Positions 1 through 10,591 are shown, counted from the first letter of the stretch. The stretch: 64,000 bases of DNA from Tetraselmis striata (GCA_006384855.1 VCJN01002251.1:155319-219318); one strand, 5' to 3'. The notes: a model not told the origin generated them from the sequence alone. A program made the numbers and translations.

Positions 1-181
1 TCCTGGCAATCGTCCAGGCAGTTTTACTTTCCATTTCAGGCGCGTAAACGAGTGGGAGAGACCCGAGGTATACATTGGTTTCATCGCTCTTGCCCAGCGG
101 CCCCATGTCTACTGCGTGTGGCAGCATATCCTTTGGGACTGAAGCGCTGAGGCTTGGCGGTGGTAGGTACGTGAGGCGCAG

Positions 182-437
182 GCACAAGTGGTGAACCTGC
201 TGACGGAGCTACAGCTGGACATGCTGGCAGTGGATCATGATGGTGGGACTGCGCAGCGCATGATTTTCCTGGCGTTTTGCCAGCCCAACACTGAGGACAT
301 CCTGACAAAGCAGGTGGGTACTCACCGCATCCGCACCCACTAGGATGGTGCTGACATAAGTTTATGGCCGCAGCGTGTGCATTAGCCCTAGCCGTGTTGA
401 CGCGTCCCTCCTCTTGCCTTCCATATATCTCCTCTTG

Positions 438-509
<72 letters not shown>

Positions 510-1191
510 CGCCCTAACCGCGTGGATGCCTTCTCGATTGCGTACTTTGCAGGTGCTATTCCCACACCCCTTTAGCGGCCGCTCCGCCAGCGGCGGCATC
601 CAGTGGGAGAACGTGGCGCTGTTTGGCAAGGTGCGCTTCAACCGGAAGAATGAGCTCGCGGCCAAGTTCAACGTCACCCCAGGCCCAGCGCCAGTGTTTG
701 TGGCCGTGCGTATGGGGCGCCCGCTGTCTGAGTTCACCATGTTGAGCACCTCGCGCCACGCGGAGTGGGAGGCGTGGGCGTGGAAGCAGTTGCAGGTGGA
801 CGTGTGGTTCAAGAACGAGCACAGCCATGAGGTGTCGCTGTACTGGATGACGGGGCACCGCGCCAACTTTGTTGCCACCATTGCGCCCGGCGAAAGCCTG
901 TCGCAGCGCAGCATGCTGAGCCATACCTGGTGGGCACGTGACTCTCGGGTTACACAACCCCGCCTTACTGAAGGCACCTGCCTGGGCCACTTCATGATCG
1001 ACAGCCTGGAGGGCCATGTCTTTGTTATCGCCTCGCGCAGCTGCGCTGATGACAATGGAGACTGCGACGCCTGGGCCGCGCGTGGTGAGTGCCGCGCCAA
1101 CCCTGGGTTCATGCTGGAGCATTGCCGCCGTGCGTGTGGGGCGTGCACCGACGGCGACGGTGCGGCCAACAACCGGAAGGACGAGCTGTGA
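182..1191 (+). CDS. VHL-like beta-domain / ShKT protein with ER-retention signal (5' end outside window)
   Basis: Two exons are supported: 182-313 and 553-1191, joined in phase 0 across a GT-AG intron that holds a (TA)n tract. An earlier exon near 41-110 is possible, but the start codon is not visible. The last exon contains a segment resembling the VHL beta domain (VSLYW...IAPGE...HTWWARD, about residues 97-130 of that exon). A six-cysteine ShKT-type module follows (CADDNGDC...CRRACGAC). The protein then ends in KDEL directly before the TGA stop. KDEL is the classical ER-lumen retrieval signal, so I infer a soluble ER-resident protein; a signal peptide would lie in the unseen 5' part. ShKT modules often accompany secreted algal proteins, including prolyl 4-hydroxylases, but no catalytic domain is visible here. 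The intron microsatellite creates long false ORFs on both strands. The substrate or partner is unknown. Confidence 0.7.
440..500. repeat. (TA)n microsatellite in intron
   Basis: About 60 bp of uninterrupted TA dinucleotides lie inside the intron of the VHL-like/ShKT gene. The tract is open in several frames and inflates apparent ORFs. Confidence 0.95.
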
Positions 1192-1847
1192 GTGGCTCCG
1201 TGAGGCAGCGGGCCTATATATCACTCTCCTTGGTGGTATTCGGACATCCTGGGAGGTGCAATGTGCGGGACACGGATGTGTAGGAGCTGGTTGGCACTGG
1301 AGTGGCCTGTTTTGGCACGGCTCAATTTCCCACGCCCGATCCATAAACGGTGATTGCTCACTTGTGATAGCCATGCTTGGTAAGAAAGTATGTTGTGGAG
1401 TGTAGCACAACATTAAATATATATATTTAACCTATCTAATAACCATTCCTCACATCCTCTCATTTGCATCCCAAATGGCAGCTGCTGTTGCGCAGGGTAG
1501 GGAGGGAGTAGGCCCCGCTTACATTGCATGCCCAACCAGCACAACCTGATTACTGAGCACGTCTGCCACTCTGCAGCCGGCTGATGATCCGCGTGCTAGT
1601 TTAATCAGCGGCCCTCCACTTGATTGGGACTGCATTGCATGCTCACTATCGTTGGGACTATGTTGTAGATGACGTTACTGACTACATGGAAAATCCAGAT
1701 ACTTTTTCTGCGCCATCCGCACCATCCCTTAATGCCATAGGATGATTGACATGCATTCGGCTACTAGTCCTGCAGAAGATGTGATACTTGGCATGCCAGA
1801 AGACGCATGGTCCCAGCTTGCTCCGACGCCAGGCGCAAGGTGCGGGC
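1192..1847. other. convergent 3' intergenic region
   Basis: This lies between two genes that converge (VHL-like on +, globin on -). It holds their 3' UTRs and no exon I can support. A TTACA (TGTAA on the minus strand) at 1519-1523 is a possible but distant globin polyadenylation signal. Confidence 0.5.
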
Positions 1848-3094
1848 CTACGCTGCTGATCGCGCACCCTCCTTCATGGTGCTCGCCACGACACTGTATA
1901 CGTGTGTCCAGGCGGCCTGTACATCCTTTGTGTAAAGCTCGCCAAGGCCTTTCTCCAGCGTGTTCAGCAAAGCCTGGCCAACGACGTCATCTGTTGAAGT
2001 TGAGAACAAGTCAGCGTAGTCTCAAAGCAGAAATTCGGAAATTTATTGTGCTACCGGCAAGACAACCAGAAACAGGGCTTGTAAGCGTGCTGAAGAGGGT
2101 GGCGCGACGGCACTCACAGTGGGCCTCGACCACGCCGTACTTCACGTGCCTCGCGCCTAGCGTCTTCAGCGCAGGCACGACCTTCTCGAGATCATCGAGA
2201 TTGTCGACTGCCACGCCGACGGTCTTCATGACACCCGTAGCGTGGCGTTTCAGCCCGGCGGAAGTGTACAAGCCTTCATCGTCACGGAAAGAGAACATTT
2301 CCAGAGCACCGGGGGCGATGGTAAAGATCTCTGTGAACGATGTATCACGTGATGTATCAGAATGACAATAATGCGCATCGACACGGTCGTGGCCAGCGTG
2401 GACTCAACCCTGGGAGCCTATATCGCATATCAGCAATCATTTAGCATGAGCATCGTCGAGGGCTACAGGGTAGATATATAGTCGCTATGCTGGTGCATGC
2501 GTGAGGATTAGTCGCTATGGTGATAGTTGACCGTTGCAGCGTTGAAGGACCCCGTAAGCTGTTAGCGCTGATATGTTGTTTAATGCCCGTTCTAGTGCGC
2601 GCATTGCCCGTAAGCCTTAATCCTTATCTATAGTTTATAGAGATATACAATTAATCTCGACGATAAATTAATTCGCACATAATGCAACAAATGCTTTCCA
2701 TATATATATATATATATACACAATTAATTACACAATATGGTCGCCATCGGACCGATATGAACCCATCCCTAATCCACACGTCATTCGGTCGAATAGCAAC
2801 GCTCGAGGGAAGTATTGTCGACGGCACATACGGGTACTAGGAGCACGGCATGCATCCCGGAATCTCGGTGCGGTGCTGTAGGTGGTTGTGTCCAGAGCGT
2901 GGCCCACCTCTGAACAGCGCAACGCCGTTGCCTTCGAGGTCGGTGGCCACGAGCGCCCATGTTCGCTTCACTGCATCGGCCGGGCTTTCCTGCTTGCTGC
3001 TCTCGCTTTCGCGATTTTGTGATCGAAGATAATAAAAGGCTCCCGCTCCAACTGCGAAGGCTGTGGAGCCTACGAGGGCGATGGTTCGCGACAT
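1848..3094 (-). CDS. single-domain globin with N-terminal hydrophobic segment
   Basis: Three exons, 3094-2908, 2330-2118 and 1990-1848, have GT-AG borders and matching phases, giving about 180 residues. The ATG at 3094 is the first in frame. Residues 1-20 (MSRTIALVGSTAFAVGAG...) are hydrophobic, suggesting a membrane anchor or signal. The remainder matches the animal-type 3-over-3 globin fold: a CD-corner Phe in MFSFRD, a candidate distal His in GLKRHATGV, the proximal His in GARHVKYGV, then EAHYDVVGQALL (G helix) and an H-helix ending ASTM. The likely role is heme binding with O2 or NO chemistry at a membrane, by analogy with neuroglobin-like globins. The C-terminus is short and polar. Both introns are small to moderate, and the last exon would be missed by ORF calling alone. 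The globin assignment is firm; the physiological role is inferred. Confidence 0.88.
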
Positions 3095-3807
3095 TGCTGA
3101 ACCCTGGTCCGGCAAAGACTCGAACTAGCTGCTGTGATACGCGTCGAGAAAAGAATTGGGACTGATGCGCACGTGCTGTAAATATGGAGTATGCAGTGGC
3201 TACGAGTCGATTGGCGAGTATGGCGGGACGGATATTGGTGCACGAGTTGATGATAAGGAGCTTACAGGCCTGAAGGTGAGGGTACCAGCGCGAGTACCAT
3301 AACGCAGCGTTGCGCCGCACGCTACCCGCCCTGCGCGCTGCTCAATGAAGGTACGGGACGACCGCCGCCGTCACCGTCAGCGCCGCCGCCGTTTTTCCAT
3401 AGATAGCATCACCGTCGCCGCCGTCGGCCCCCGGCCCGGCGCCCGGCGCCACTGAGGGATATGTATTAAGTAATCCTTGGGCCTCCATCATATTTGTTTT
3501 TCGCACCCCGCCCGTGATGCCATCGGATTCCTGTATCAGGCGTTTCCCTTACCCAGTCCGGGTAGTCGCTACCTGTACTTTCCGTGCGTTCTCTGGCGGA
3601 TGACGCAAATACCCTACTGCTCGCAACAATCCTTACATAGGCAACCTCGTAGATTTTTCCAGTTCAAAGATTTGTGGCTTTCTGGTGATTCACGCCATCA
3701 GTAATTCAGTACTAAGGAGCGGCACGCATGATCTCGCTACTCGAGTACTCGTACACCCATGCTCGTGCCGCGCCGTTTTTACCCGGACTACAGGCGTCAG
3801 AAGTAAT
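3095..3807. other. globin upstream region, no further gene seen
   Basis: This is the upstream side of the minus-strand globin gene. It includes a very GC-rich stretch at about 3355-3455 with CCG-type repeats. I see no coding exon; the short ORFs have no protein-like features. Confidence 0.4.
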
Positions 3808-4540
3808 GATGATTACAGGTGCTAGCTGCAACATTCAAGAATTCCATACAGAATTCCAGAGGGAAATCCAGCTACGGGCCACCAGAGGCGGGAACCGCCA
3901 TGGCAGCCACCGACCAAGCATCGCCACCCGCCAGCCGCCGCTCAACGCAGTAGGGACGCTCTCCCCATCACACAATCCCGGGCCACTCCAATAGCAACAC
4001 TAGGTCGAATGTGAGGTGGATACGCCGCCATGAAAGGATGAGCTTCGAAGAGGTCTGACTCGTAGCAAGGAGCGGAAGTGTGTGTGTGTGGGGGGGGGGG
4101 GGGGGGGGGGGGGGAGGGGGGGACTCCGAAGGACGGGTAAACGACGCGGGCCTCCCAGCGTCAAATCCGCCGCCAGCTCGGTCGCGTCCCCTCCCGCCGA
4201 ACGTAGAGCTCCCTCCCCAACACAACATCCCGGGCCACTCCAATAGTGGCACTAGGTCGAGTGTGAGGTGGGCGGGGTGCCCACATGTCATGGAGAGGGT
4301 GTTCAATGAACAGCGACCGGGGAGTTGACAGGACCATCAACCACATGAGACGCCGGTGTCCAGCTCGCACTGACTGCTCTTCCGCGGCGGTGGCAACACG
4401 GACCGGGCCAAGGCTATTACCAATAAGGTGCCACCCGTGCACGAGCCCCGCCCATATCCGCAGCCGGGGGTGGAGGCGGAGGGAAGGCTCGCGATTCAGA
4501 GGGCCGAGGACGGTCATCGGGTCCAGCATGGGGGTGGGGG
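3808..4540. repeat. dispersed repeat family R1, copy a
   Basis: Closely similar to 54271-55195 in the same orientation, for example from GCTAGCTGCAACATTCAAG onward. Both contain internal sub-repeats centred on the motif CCACTCCAATAG; here these start at about 3983 and 4234. A long G run at about 4090-4120 interrupts this copy. No protein is recognised, so this looks like a non-coding transposon segment or satellite-like unit. Confidence 0.8.
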
Positions 4541-6673
4541 ATTTTACATCTCGACTTCAAAACGGCGGCGCCCACGCAGTATACATAAGCGAGCCGTTCG
4601 GTATAATGGGTGCACACAATCAAAATAAGCATTGTTACTTTGTTACCATTGTTACTTTCGGGCTGCGACCCGCTAAGCGTTTAAGCGGCGCTCTCCGCCG
4701 TACGCGCGCACGCCCGTGCATGTACGATTCTCGAAGTGGGCAAATTTCCTCGTCGTGAGGCTGGCCCGCCGCGTGCGAACCACGGTGCGCGGACCGACGG
4801 TGCGGGACTTCGCGGACGCGGGTGCGGGTACAAGTAAAGTTCTCCCCGGGTCATCGGCCGAAGCCGCCTCAACACTTGACCTCGTGCGCCAATTGCAGTC
4901 GTAGGTCTGGCATAGCCAGTACACAATTGCCTCATTCGAACCCCAAAGCATGGCTACATGCTACTATGGCTACCATGCATGGTTACCATGCATCATGGCA
5001 GCATGGCAACTTGTAATGCATCAAGCGGATAAACCCGGGACACGGGTCCGAACGATATTGTCCGGAAATGACAGAGCCGGGTGCAAGTGCGGGTGCGACC
5101 GAGTACCGCGCACCGTTTATAGTTACACCGTGACCTTTATTATGTAGTACGCGCGTATTTTGCGATTTTTGCGCATTTAATTGATGACCGGCGATTTCCG
5201 TTATTCCGGCGCGCGCTAGCGGGCGGGTATCGCTGATTTTTGAAACGCATACGCCAAGCGCGGACATGGGCTCGCGACGCAAGATAGCTGCAATAAGATC
5301 ACTCCGCATATTCTCATCTTCGGGCATAGAACTACCTACCCTAGACAACCCTAGATGTACACCGCGTGAATGCGATGTAACTCATTTACATGTCGCAAGA
5401 TATAGCACTTCACCAATGTTAGATGTAAATGCGCATATGTCCACGATACGCCATTGCATTCATTGTGCGAGGCGGGAAAATGAGGTTACATGCCCACAAG
5501 GCAGCAACATGTGGCGTGCACCCTGGGCATGGATTAAGACCCACACGTTCATTAATTTTGACGCATGTAGTACAGTACCTCTACCTCTACCTCGTATTAT
5601 TACCGGTATCGCGGATGCGCCCATGCGCCCGCCACCTCCGCCCCCAGCACAATCATGCCAACAGATGGGATGATCGCGCGGAGGGGCAGTCGATCGCTCG
5701 ATGTAAGTGTGGAGTGTGCGACACTATAACACCAAATAAATCATGGCACCTGGTACACTAATAAGCTTATTAACTACCGCGTTGCGGGATTTTCTTTGAG
5801 AGCATAGGTGCCACTTCTTCCGGCCGAGTTTTGGGAGGTTGTATCAGACGGCTATACAATTGGTAGTCGTCCCTACTCTTCTAGTCGTATCACCGTGATA
5901 TCTAGCAATGGTGCCGTGTATCTAGTCGTCGCGCCACGAAGGATTATTGCTACATGTATCCATCCTTAATAGCGACTCTGCAAGGGTTTCACTGTTGCGA
6001 GTCATGTCCCGGGGTTGGTTGAAGTTTTTTCCTTAGCAACTATGGGTAAAAGTAAAATTAAAGTTCGCCCCGGGACATCGGCCGAAGCTGCCCCATCGCT
6101 TGACCTCTTGCGCCAACTGCAATCGTAGGTATGGCATTGCCCGTAGACCATTGCCTCGTGCATTCGAACCCCGAAGGACAACTCCATTAACCGGGTAAAC
6201 CGAGGACACGACGACGGGACGATATTCATTGCCGAAATACATCGACCAGGAATCGATCCCGGGACCTTTGGTGTACGAGACGACCTATCAACCGAGCGGA
6301 CAAGGGATGTTGGGTTGTTAGTTCCGGAGTTTAGAGACTTTACTAGTAGTCATGGTATTGCGTCAACACCTTGGGACTTAACTGCCATTATTTTGGGCGG
6401 GGTCCCCCACTCCCTTCACGGCGCCATGGATTTAATTTACTAGGAATGGATTTTTTTTCCAACTATGGCGCCAGGCCCTCCCTCACATTGCCTTTTTGTT
6501 GCACATGTATCGCACTCCTGAAATGCTTTGCTCCGCGGGTTGGGGCTTGCCCCAACTCGCAATACTGCTCGAATGGGCCGACGCCCAAACGGGTAGGGCG
6601 GACCTTTCGTGGTGGGTGCCGGGTATTTTGATGGCAGTGTTTTAGACGGTGATCCAACAGTGTTTCGTCACTG
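4541..6673. other. repeat-derived intergenic region
   Basis: No gene is supported. Two diverged copies of a repeat are visible at about 4837-5070 and 6056-6250; both begin AAAGTTC followed by CCCCGGG, and both carry ATTCGAACCCC. A short fragment at about 5972-6012 resembles the 3' end of the tRNA-like repeat found at 6674 and 41551. A patch rich in ATGG/CATG words lies at about 4948-5005. Confidence 0.55.
6231..6306 (-). repeat. degenerate tRNA-like sequence
   Basis: Read on the minus strand it contains a D-arm-like GCTCGGTTGATAGG and a T-arm-like CCGGGATCGATTCCTGG (5-bp stem allowing one G-T pair, 7-nt loop). The acceptor halves pair only partly and I could not fold a good anticodon stem. 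I therefore call it a tRNA-derived repeat rather than a functional tRNA gene. Confidence 0.4.
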
Positions 6674-6831
6674 GCCCTCAATTAATCTTGCAGAATGCTT
6701 CGGCAATTTGCTTGTTGACTATAACGGAGCGTAGCCTACCCAGGCCTTTCCGTAACTAGATCGCTGCGTAAACGGACGTCGCAGAGACGCTGCAAGGGTT
6801 TCACTCGTACCAGTCCTGTCCCGGGGGCAAG
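6674..6831 (+). repeat. dispersed tRNA-like (SINE-like) repeat, copy 1
   Basis: About 158 bp similar to 41551-41709; shared words include CTTGCAGAATGCTTCGGCAA and GACGCTGCAAGGGTTTCAC. Copy 2 retains an exact Pol III B-box-like GGTTCGAATCC; in this copy that stretch is mutated. Autonomous transcription is not shown. Confidence 0.65.
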
Positions 6832-6991
6832 AAAACAAAGGATGTACCAACTACTGGTGTGAATTATAAAAACTACTACTGTACTGGTAGTACGGGTACC
6901 CTATACCTCTACGGGTACTACTACGGGTAGGGCCATACTGGGTGTACACACGGCTAGGATGCTGTATCTATATATATGTATATATATAGAG

Positions 6992-7018
6992 ATTTACCCA
7001 AGGAGGCACTGTTTGCCA
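6992..7018. repeat. DIRS split direct repeat B2
   Basis: The 27-bp core matches B1 at about 7291-7317. A weaker similarity with indels continues for about 50 bp beyond the core in both copies. Confidence 0.8.
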
Positions 7019-7113
7019 AAGAATGTCAGCTCGCTTACATCGAAGGCTAAGACAAGAACCACAGGCTTGGCCTGGGTGTCTCCTAGCGCAAAAGATGGCT
7101 GAGGGTGGGTGGG

Positions 7114-7291
7114 TGCGCGAGCCGGTTGAGGCGAGCGCAAAGCAGAGAGTGCCTGTGCCCGAGGGTGGATCCCTCAGGTCATAGTGCTGGTGCGGGCCGG
7201 CAGGCCTTAGTCCGTGCGCCGACCTCGGGGGTCGTGCGCAGTACAACATAGCTAATGTACTGTAAACCTCTAGATGACTACATCTGACCAT
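7114..7291. repeat. DIRS split direct repeat A2
   Basis: 178 bp, near-identical to A1. It is fused directly to B1, so the element's downstream end reads B1-A2-spacer-B2. This arrangement fits a circular DNA intermediate in established models of YR retroelement integration. Confidence 0.93.
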
Positions 7292-7317
7292 TTACCCAAG
7301 GAGGCACTGTTTGCCAG
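7291..7317. repeat. DIRS split direct repeat B1
   Basis: Adjacent to A2 and just downstream of the recombinase stop codon. It shares its core with B2. Confidence 0.8.
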
Positions 7318-7347
7318 AGACGAAAGCCAAAGGCTAGCACAGGAAGC

Positions 7348-8586
7348 TTAGGCCGGCGGCCGGACGGGGACGAGCCAACCGAAGAACCTCCAGGCCGCAG
7401 GAGTCGGGCGCATGGTCGGGTCGATGTACTTCCCGGTGACCACCTCGCTGTTCTTCGACCAGTCGCCCATGTGTTTGATGGCCGGCAAGGGGACGCCGAC
7501 GCAGCTTGCTGCGGAAGCGGCACCCTTGCGTAAACTGTGCGATGTCCACTTGAAACCGGTGGGAGGTCGGGCGCCTGCCGCCAGGTAGGCTTCCCGCAAC
7601 CACTCGGTAAGAGTGGCTGAAACCGACCAAGTGGCGGAAGACTCCAGCGGGGAGATGCTCCAGAACTTGGGCGGCGGGCTGGCGCCGTAGAAACGGCGGC
7701 AGTAGGCGTCGCGACTGACGGTGTACCAGTCCAGCAGGTCAGCGAAGTCCGGAACGGCGGCGATGGGCAGATTTATCAGGGGCTTAGCGGAAACCCTCGT
7801 ACGCTGGTCGCCTTTCTGTTTGCGGACGTACAGTAGAATGCTTCCGGACGGCCGGTCGACCACTAAATCACCGGTCTCGCAGCTAATGCCGGACTCCGCG
7901 CGGCACAGGAAGACGTACGCCGTAATCGTCGCGAGCGCGGCTCTGAAAGCGCGGATGTCCGCAATATTAGCGGGTTCCCACACCAATGTCTGCCGAAATC
8001 CAATCGCGGTGTTCAGGATGCCAGCCGCCACGGGCGCAGGTAGGGCGACGCGGACGTCTTCCGCCGCAAGACGCTCTTGCTGGATAGCCAGGCCGCGGCG
8101 CGCGTCGGCTACCATTTCGCCGAGGGCGATAGGCTGGCGCTGATGGTCGCGGAAGTACTTGTTGATGGACGAGTAGTACTGTTGAAGGGACTCCGCGCCG
8201 ACGGTACCTTGCATGCCTAGCCAGGCAGTGTAGCGGACGATTGTGCTGGTAGTAGCCTGCAGCGGGCGTAAGCCTTCCTGCTCGCAGAAAGTAGCGAAAG
8301 AGCGCATGCCGCTGTCGTAGTTGCGGTAGGTGCCGGCCGCCAGCGAACCCGTAAGCAACCCGAGCGCCGCTTGACCAACGTCGTCGGTCCCCAACAAAGA
8401 CCGGAGCTCGGCCGCCATTGATGCCGACCAGGGCGCCTCCGAGCCGGCGCGCGCCGCAAGCCGGTAGCGCGCGCGTCGAGTGTGGGACAGGCGGCCCGGG
8501 TATTGCACACCGTACTGCACACCGTACTGCACACCGTACTGCACACCGTACTGCACACCGTACTGCAGCGACGGCTGTACGGTCAT
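7348..8586 (-). CDS. DIRS tyrosine recombinase
   Basis: About 412 codons from the ATG at 8586; the frame is open further upstream but there shadows the methylase. All catalytic signatures are present: Arg in FLCRAESG, H-x-x-R in TSHSLRKGA, a HMGDW box, and the Tyr nucleophile in TGKYIDP. A SAM-like core-binding half precedes these (TYRNYDSGMRSFATFC...). The N-terminus contains five VQYG repeats encoded by a 12-bp tandem repeat. This enzyme should integrate the circular cDNA intermediate by site-specific recombination, replacing a DDE integrase. Its end lies about 30 nt from repeat B1. It looks intact. Confidence 0.92.
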   Translation of the reverse strand: MTVQPSLQYGVQYGVQYGVQYGVQYGVQYPGRLSHTRRARYRLAARAGSEAPWSASMAAELRSLLGTDDVGQAALGLLTGSLAAGTYRNYDSGMRSFATFCEQEGLRPLQATTSTIVRYTAWLGMQGTVGAESLQQYYSSINKYFRDHQRQPIALGEMVADARRGLAIQQERLAAEDVRVALPAPVAAGILNTAIGFRQTLVWEPANIADIRAFRAALATITAYVFLCRAESGISCETGDLVVDRPSGSILLYVRKQKGDQRTRVSAKPLINLPIAAVPDFADLLDWYTVSRDAYCRRFYGASPPPKFWSISPLESSATWSVSATLTEWLREAYLAAGARPPTGFKWTSHSLRKGAASAASCVGVPLPAIKHMGDWSKNSEVVTGKYIDPTMRPTPAAWRFFGWLVPVRPPA

Positions 8587-10591
8587 AGCCCGGCCTAGCG
8601 ACCCACGGCGGAGGTGCAGCCATGCCGGCGTGGCAGCCGAAAAGCCACGACGCTCCAGCCGGGCAGTCCGACCCCCGCGCGCGTTCCCCGCCGCCCAGAA
8701 AGAAGAGGTCGCGGGTAGGCGGGTAGACAATCGTCTCGGTGGCGAGGTCTTGCAGCAGCTGGTACCAACGCCGTCCTGGCCAGTGCGGTGCGATGACCGT
8801 GGCGGCCGCGCCCGACTGTCGCAGTTTGTCCGCCAAATCGTCCAACAAACCCCACGGAGGATTGCAATAATTGTGCTCCCTGCGCCAGAACTCGTCCGGC
8901 AAATGGAGAGAATCCACCGCTTCGCAATGCGGGTCGCGCCAGCGGGAATTGTACCGTGGAAGTTGCGTATTTTCCATCGACGCAAATCTGTCGACGGTGT
9001 GCGGACCCCACAAGCGCTGCAGGTACGCGAATATCCGCGGATTGAGCTGCCAGTCGGAGTCGTCCAGCTCCCTGCTGAGTCGGTCCGCCCAAACGTTGGC
9101 TGCAGACTGGATGTACCGGGGCCTGATGGAGATGTCGTGGATATCCAGGAGGTGCCACAGCTTGCGGAGCTCCTCCATCATGACGGGCGACCGAGAGGTA
9201 AGGTTGGTCAGCGCTGCCACTACGGCCGTGTTGTCCTCGTGCAGTAAGACGCGCCGTCCTCGGAGCTGGGGCAGGAACGATTCGACCGCGTGACGTACCG
9301 CGCGAAGCTCCTTCCACGTGATGTGACGCGAGCGGTCGTCCTCGTACCAGAAGCCGCGCGCCTGGTAAGCGCTGTTGTTGTTGAGCACAGCCCCCCATCC
9401 GTACGAGCTGGAGTCCGCGTGCAGATACGCGGTCTCCACAGGCTTGTACATAGAGCGACCGTTGTGCTGCGCAGGTACCTGGGTCCACCACTCTAGGTCG
9501 CGGCGCAGCTGGTTTGTCATCTTGACGCGCCCGCCCCAGCCCTGCCGGGTGGCGAGGACGCAGTGCAGCTCCCGCAAAAAGAAACGGGCCGGCGTAACTG
9601 CCAAGTACAGGAACTGCGCCTTGCCCGCAAAGGACGCCAGCTGCCGAGCTGGGAGCCAGCGCTTGTTGGAGGCTGCGCGGCCAAGGAGCGAACGGGCGGC
9701 CTTGGCTAGAGCGATGAGCTTCTCCTCGGGGGCGCGGAACTCGCCGCGCTTCAGGTCGATGATCAGGCCCAGGTGAGGGCCGACCTGGGTGGGCTCCCAG
9801 ACTCCCTTGTTGGGGTTGCGCAGTAGGCCCAGGCGGTCCAGCAAGGTGCTTAACCGGACGCGTAGCTCCAGGGCTGCCTCGCGGGAGTCCGCGAGGAAAA
9901 GGAAGTCGTCCATATAGGGTAGGAGCCGCTCGCCCCGCCAGCGAGTGTTGCGCAGGAAACGGCGAGTAGGCTTGGACGGGGCCGTGGGAGGCAACGCTGG
10001 GTCGCGCCGCTTCAGGGGCGTCCGCAGGTAGTCCGTAAAGGCCGCCGTCAATTTGCAGAAGTAGTACGACGAGCCTGTCCAACCCATCGGTAGGCACGCA
10101 AGTCGCCACAGCTCCCCTCGGTAGTTCACGGTAAAGAAGTCGCGGTCCTCCTCCCGAATCCCAAGGGCGTAGTAGCCATCGGCCAGGTCCATCGACACGA
10201 ACCAATCTCCCGCGCGCGCCAGGTGCCGCAGGTGCTTGAGCGTTTCGTAGGACATCGTGAAAGTCTTGCACCACTTGTTGAGCTCCCGTAGGTCGATGAT
10301 GAGGCGCCATTTGTTGGTGCCGGGTTTGGGGACTAGAAACATTCTGGATACCCACTTGTTGCAGTGTCCTCGCTCCCACGCGCCAATCGCCTCGAAGCGG
10401 GGCAGTTCTGTAGCCATGAAATCCAGTTGTGCCTGAGTGGCGTCGCGCATAGAGACGCCGTGGTTGTAGGGGCGAGGGCGTCGCCCGTTCTTGAAGCGTA
10501 TCCGGACCCCTTGGCGGATCCAACTCAAGACTTGCCCGCTCGCGCCGATGCTTTCCCAGTCTCGCCATCTTCTCCGCACGCGGTGTCGCAT
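7967..10591 (-). CDS. DIRS reverse transcriptase / RNase H / methylase-like polyprotein
   Basis: The chosen ATG is at 10591; the frame stays open upstream but there overlaps gag. The RT domain has WRLIIDLRELN, MDLADGYYALGI and the catalytic YMDD in LLPYMDDFLF. RNase H follows, with acidic residues in LHADSSSYGWG, TWKELRAV and LHEDNTAVV. The DIRS-type adenine-methylase-like domain has CNPPWGLL and a YPPTRDLFFLGG end, near 8700. Beyond that, the frame reads through a 12-bp repeat (as AVRC repeats) and overlaps the recombinase frame for about 620 nt. The overlap tail is Arg/Pro-rich and may not be conserved protein. The product should copy element RNA into DNA. No inactivating stop is seen in the RT-RH-MT core. 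Confidence 0.9.
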   Translation of the reverse strand: MRHRVRRRWRDWESIGASGQVLSWIRQGVRIRFKNGRRPRPYNHGVSMRDATQAQLDFMATELPRFEAIGAWERGHCNKWVSRMFLVPKPGTNKWRLIIDLRELNKWCKTFTMSYETLKHLRHLARAGDWFVSMDLADGYYALGIREEDRDFFTVNYRGELWRLACLPMGWTGSSYYFCKLTAAFTDYLRTPLKRRDPALPPTAPSKPTRRFLRNTRWRGERLLPYMDDFLFLADSREAALELRVRLSTLLDRLGLLRNPNKGVWEPTQVGPHLGLIIDLKRGEFRAPEEKLIALAKAARSLLGRAASNKRWLPARQLASFAGKAQFLYLAVTPARFFLRELHCVLATRQGWGGRVKMTNQLRRDLEWWTQVPAQHNGRSMYKPVETAYLHADSSSYGWGAVLNNNSAYQARGFWYEDDRSRHITWKELRAVRHAVESFLPQLRGRRVLLHEDNTAVVAALTNLTSRSPVMMEELRKLWHLLDIHDISIRPRYIQSAANVWADRLSRELDDSDWQLNPRIFAYLQRLWGPHTVDRFASMENTQLPRYNSRWRDPHCEAVDSLHLPDEFWRREHNYCNPPWGLLDDLADKLRQSGAAATVIAPHWPGRRWYQLLQDLATETIVYPPTRDLFFLGGGERARGSDCPAGASWLFGCHAGMAAPPPWVARPGYDRTAVAAVRCAVRCAVRCAVRCAVRCAIPGPPVPHSTRALPACGARRLGGALVGINGGRAPVFVGDRRRWSSGARVAYGFAGGRHLPQLRQRHALFRYFLRAGRLTPAAGYYQHNRPLHCLARHARYRRRGVPSTVLLVHQQVLPRPSAPAYRPRRNGSRRAPRPGYPARASCGGRRPRRPTCARGGWHPEHRDWISADIGVGTR
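8505..8566. repeat. 12-bp minisatellite inside RT/YR overlap
   Basis: About five copies of a 12-mer with core CTGCACACCGTA. The length is a multiple of three, so it stays open in both overlapping frames, as VQYG in the recombinase and AVRC in the polyprotein. Confidence 0.9.

Noticed and set aside
81-1172. 363-codon minus-strand ORF
   Set aside because: It runs antisense through the VHL-like/ShKT exon and the (TA)n tract; the sense strand has the domain signatures.
8505-8566. CRISPR-like array
   Set aside because: The 12-bp units are contiguous with no spacers, and the genome is eukaryotic.
8587-8985. Upstream extension of the recombinase frame
   Set aside because: It is a shadow of the methylase-like region in the polyprotein frame.
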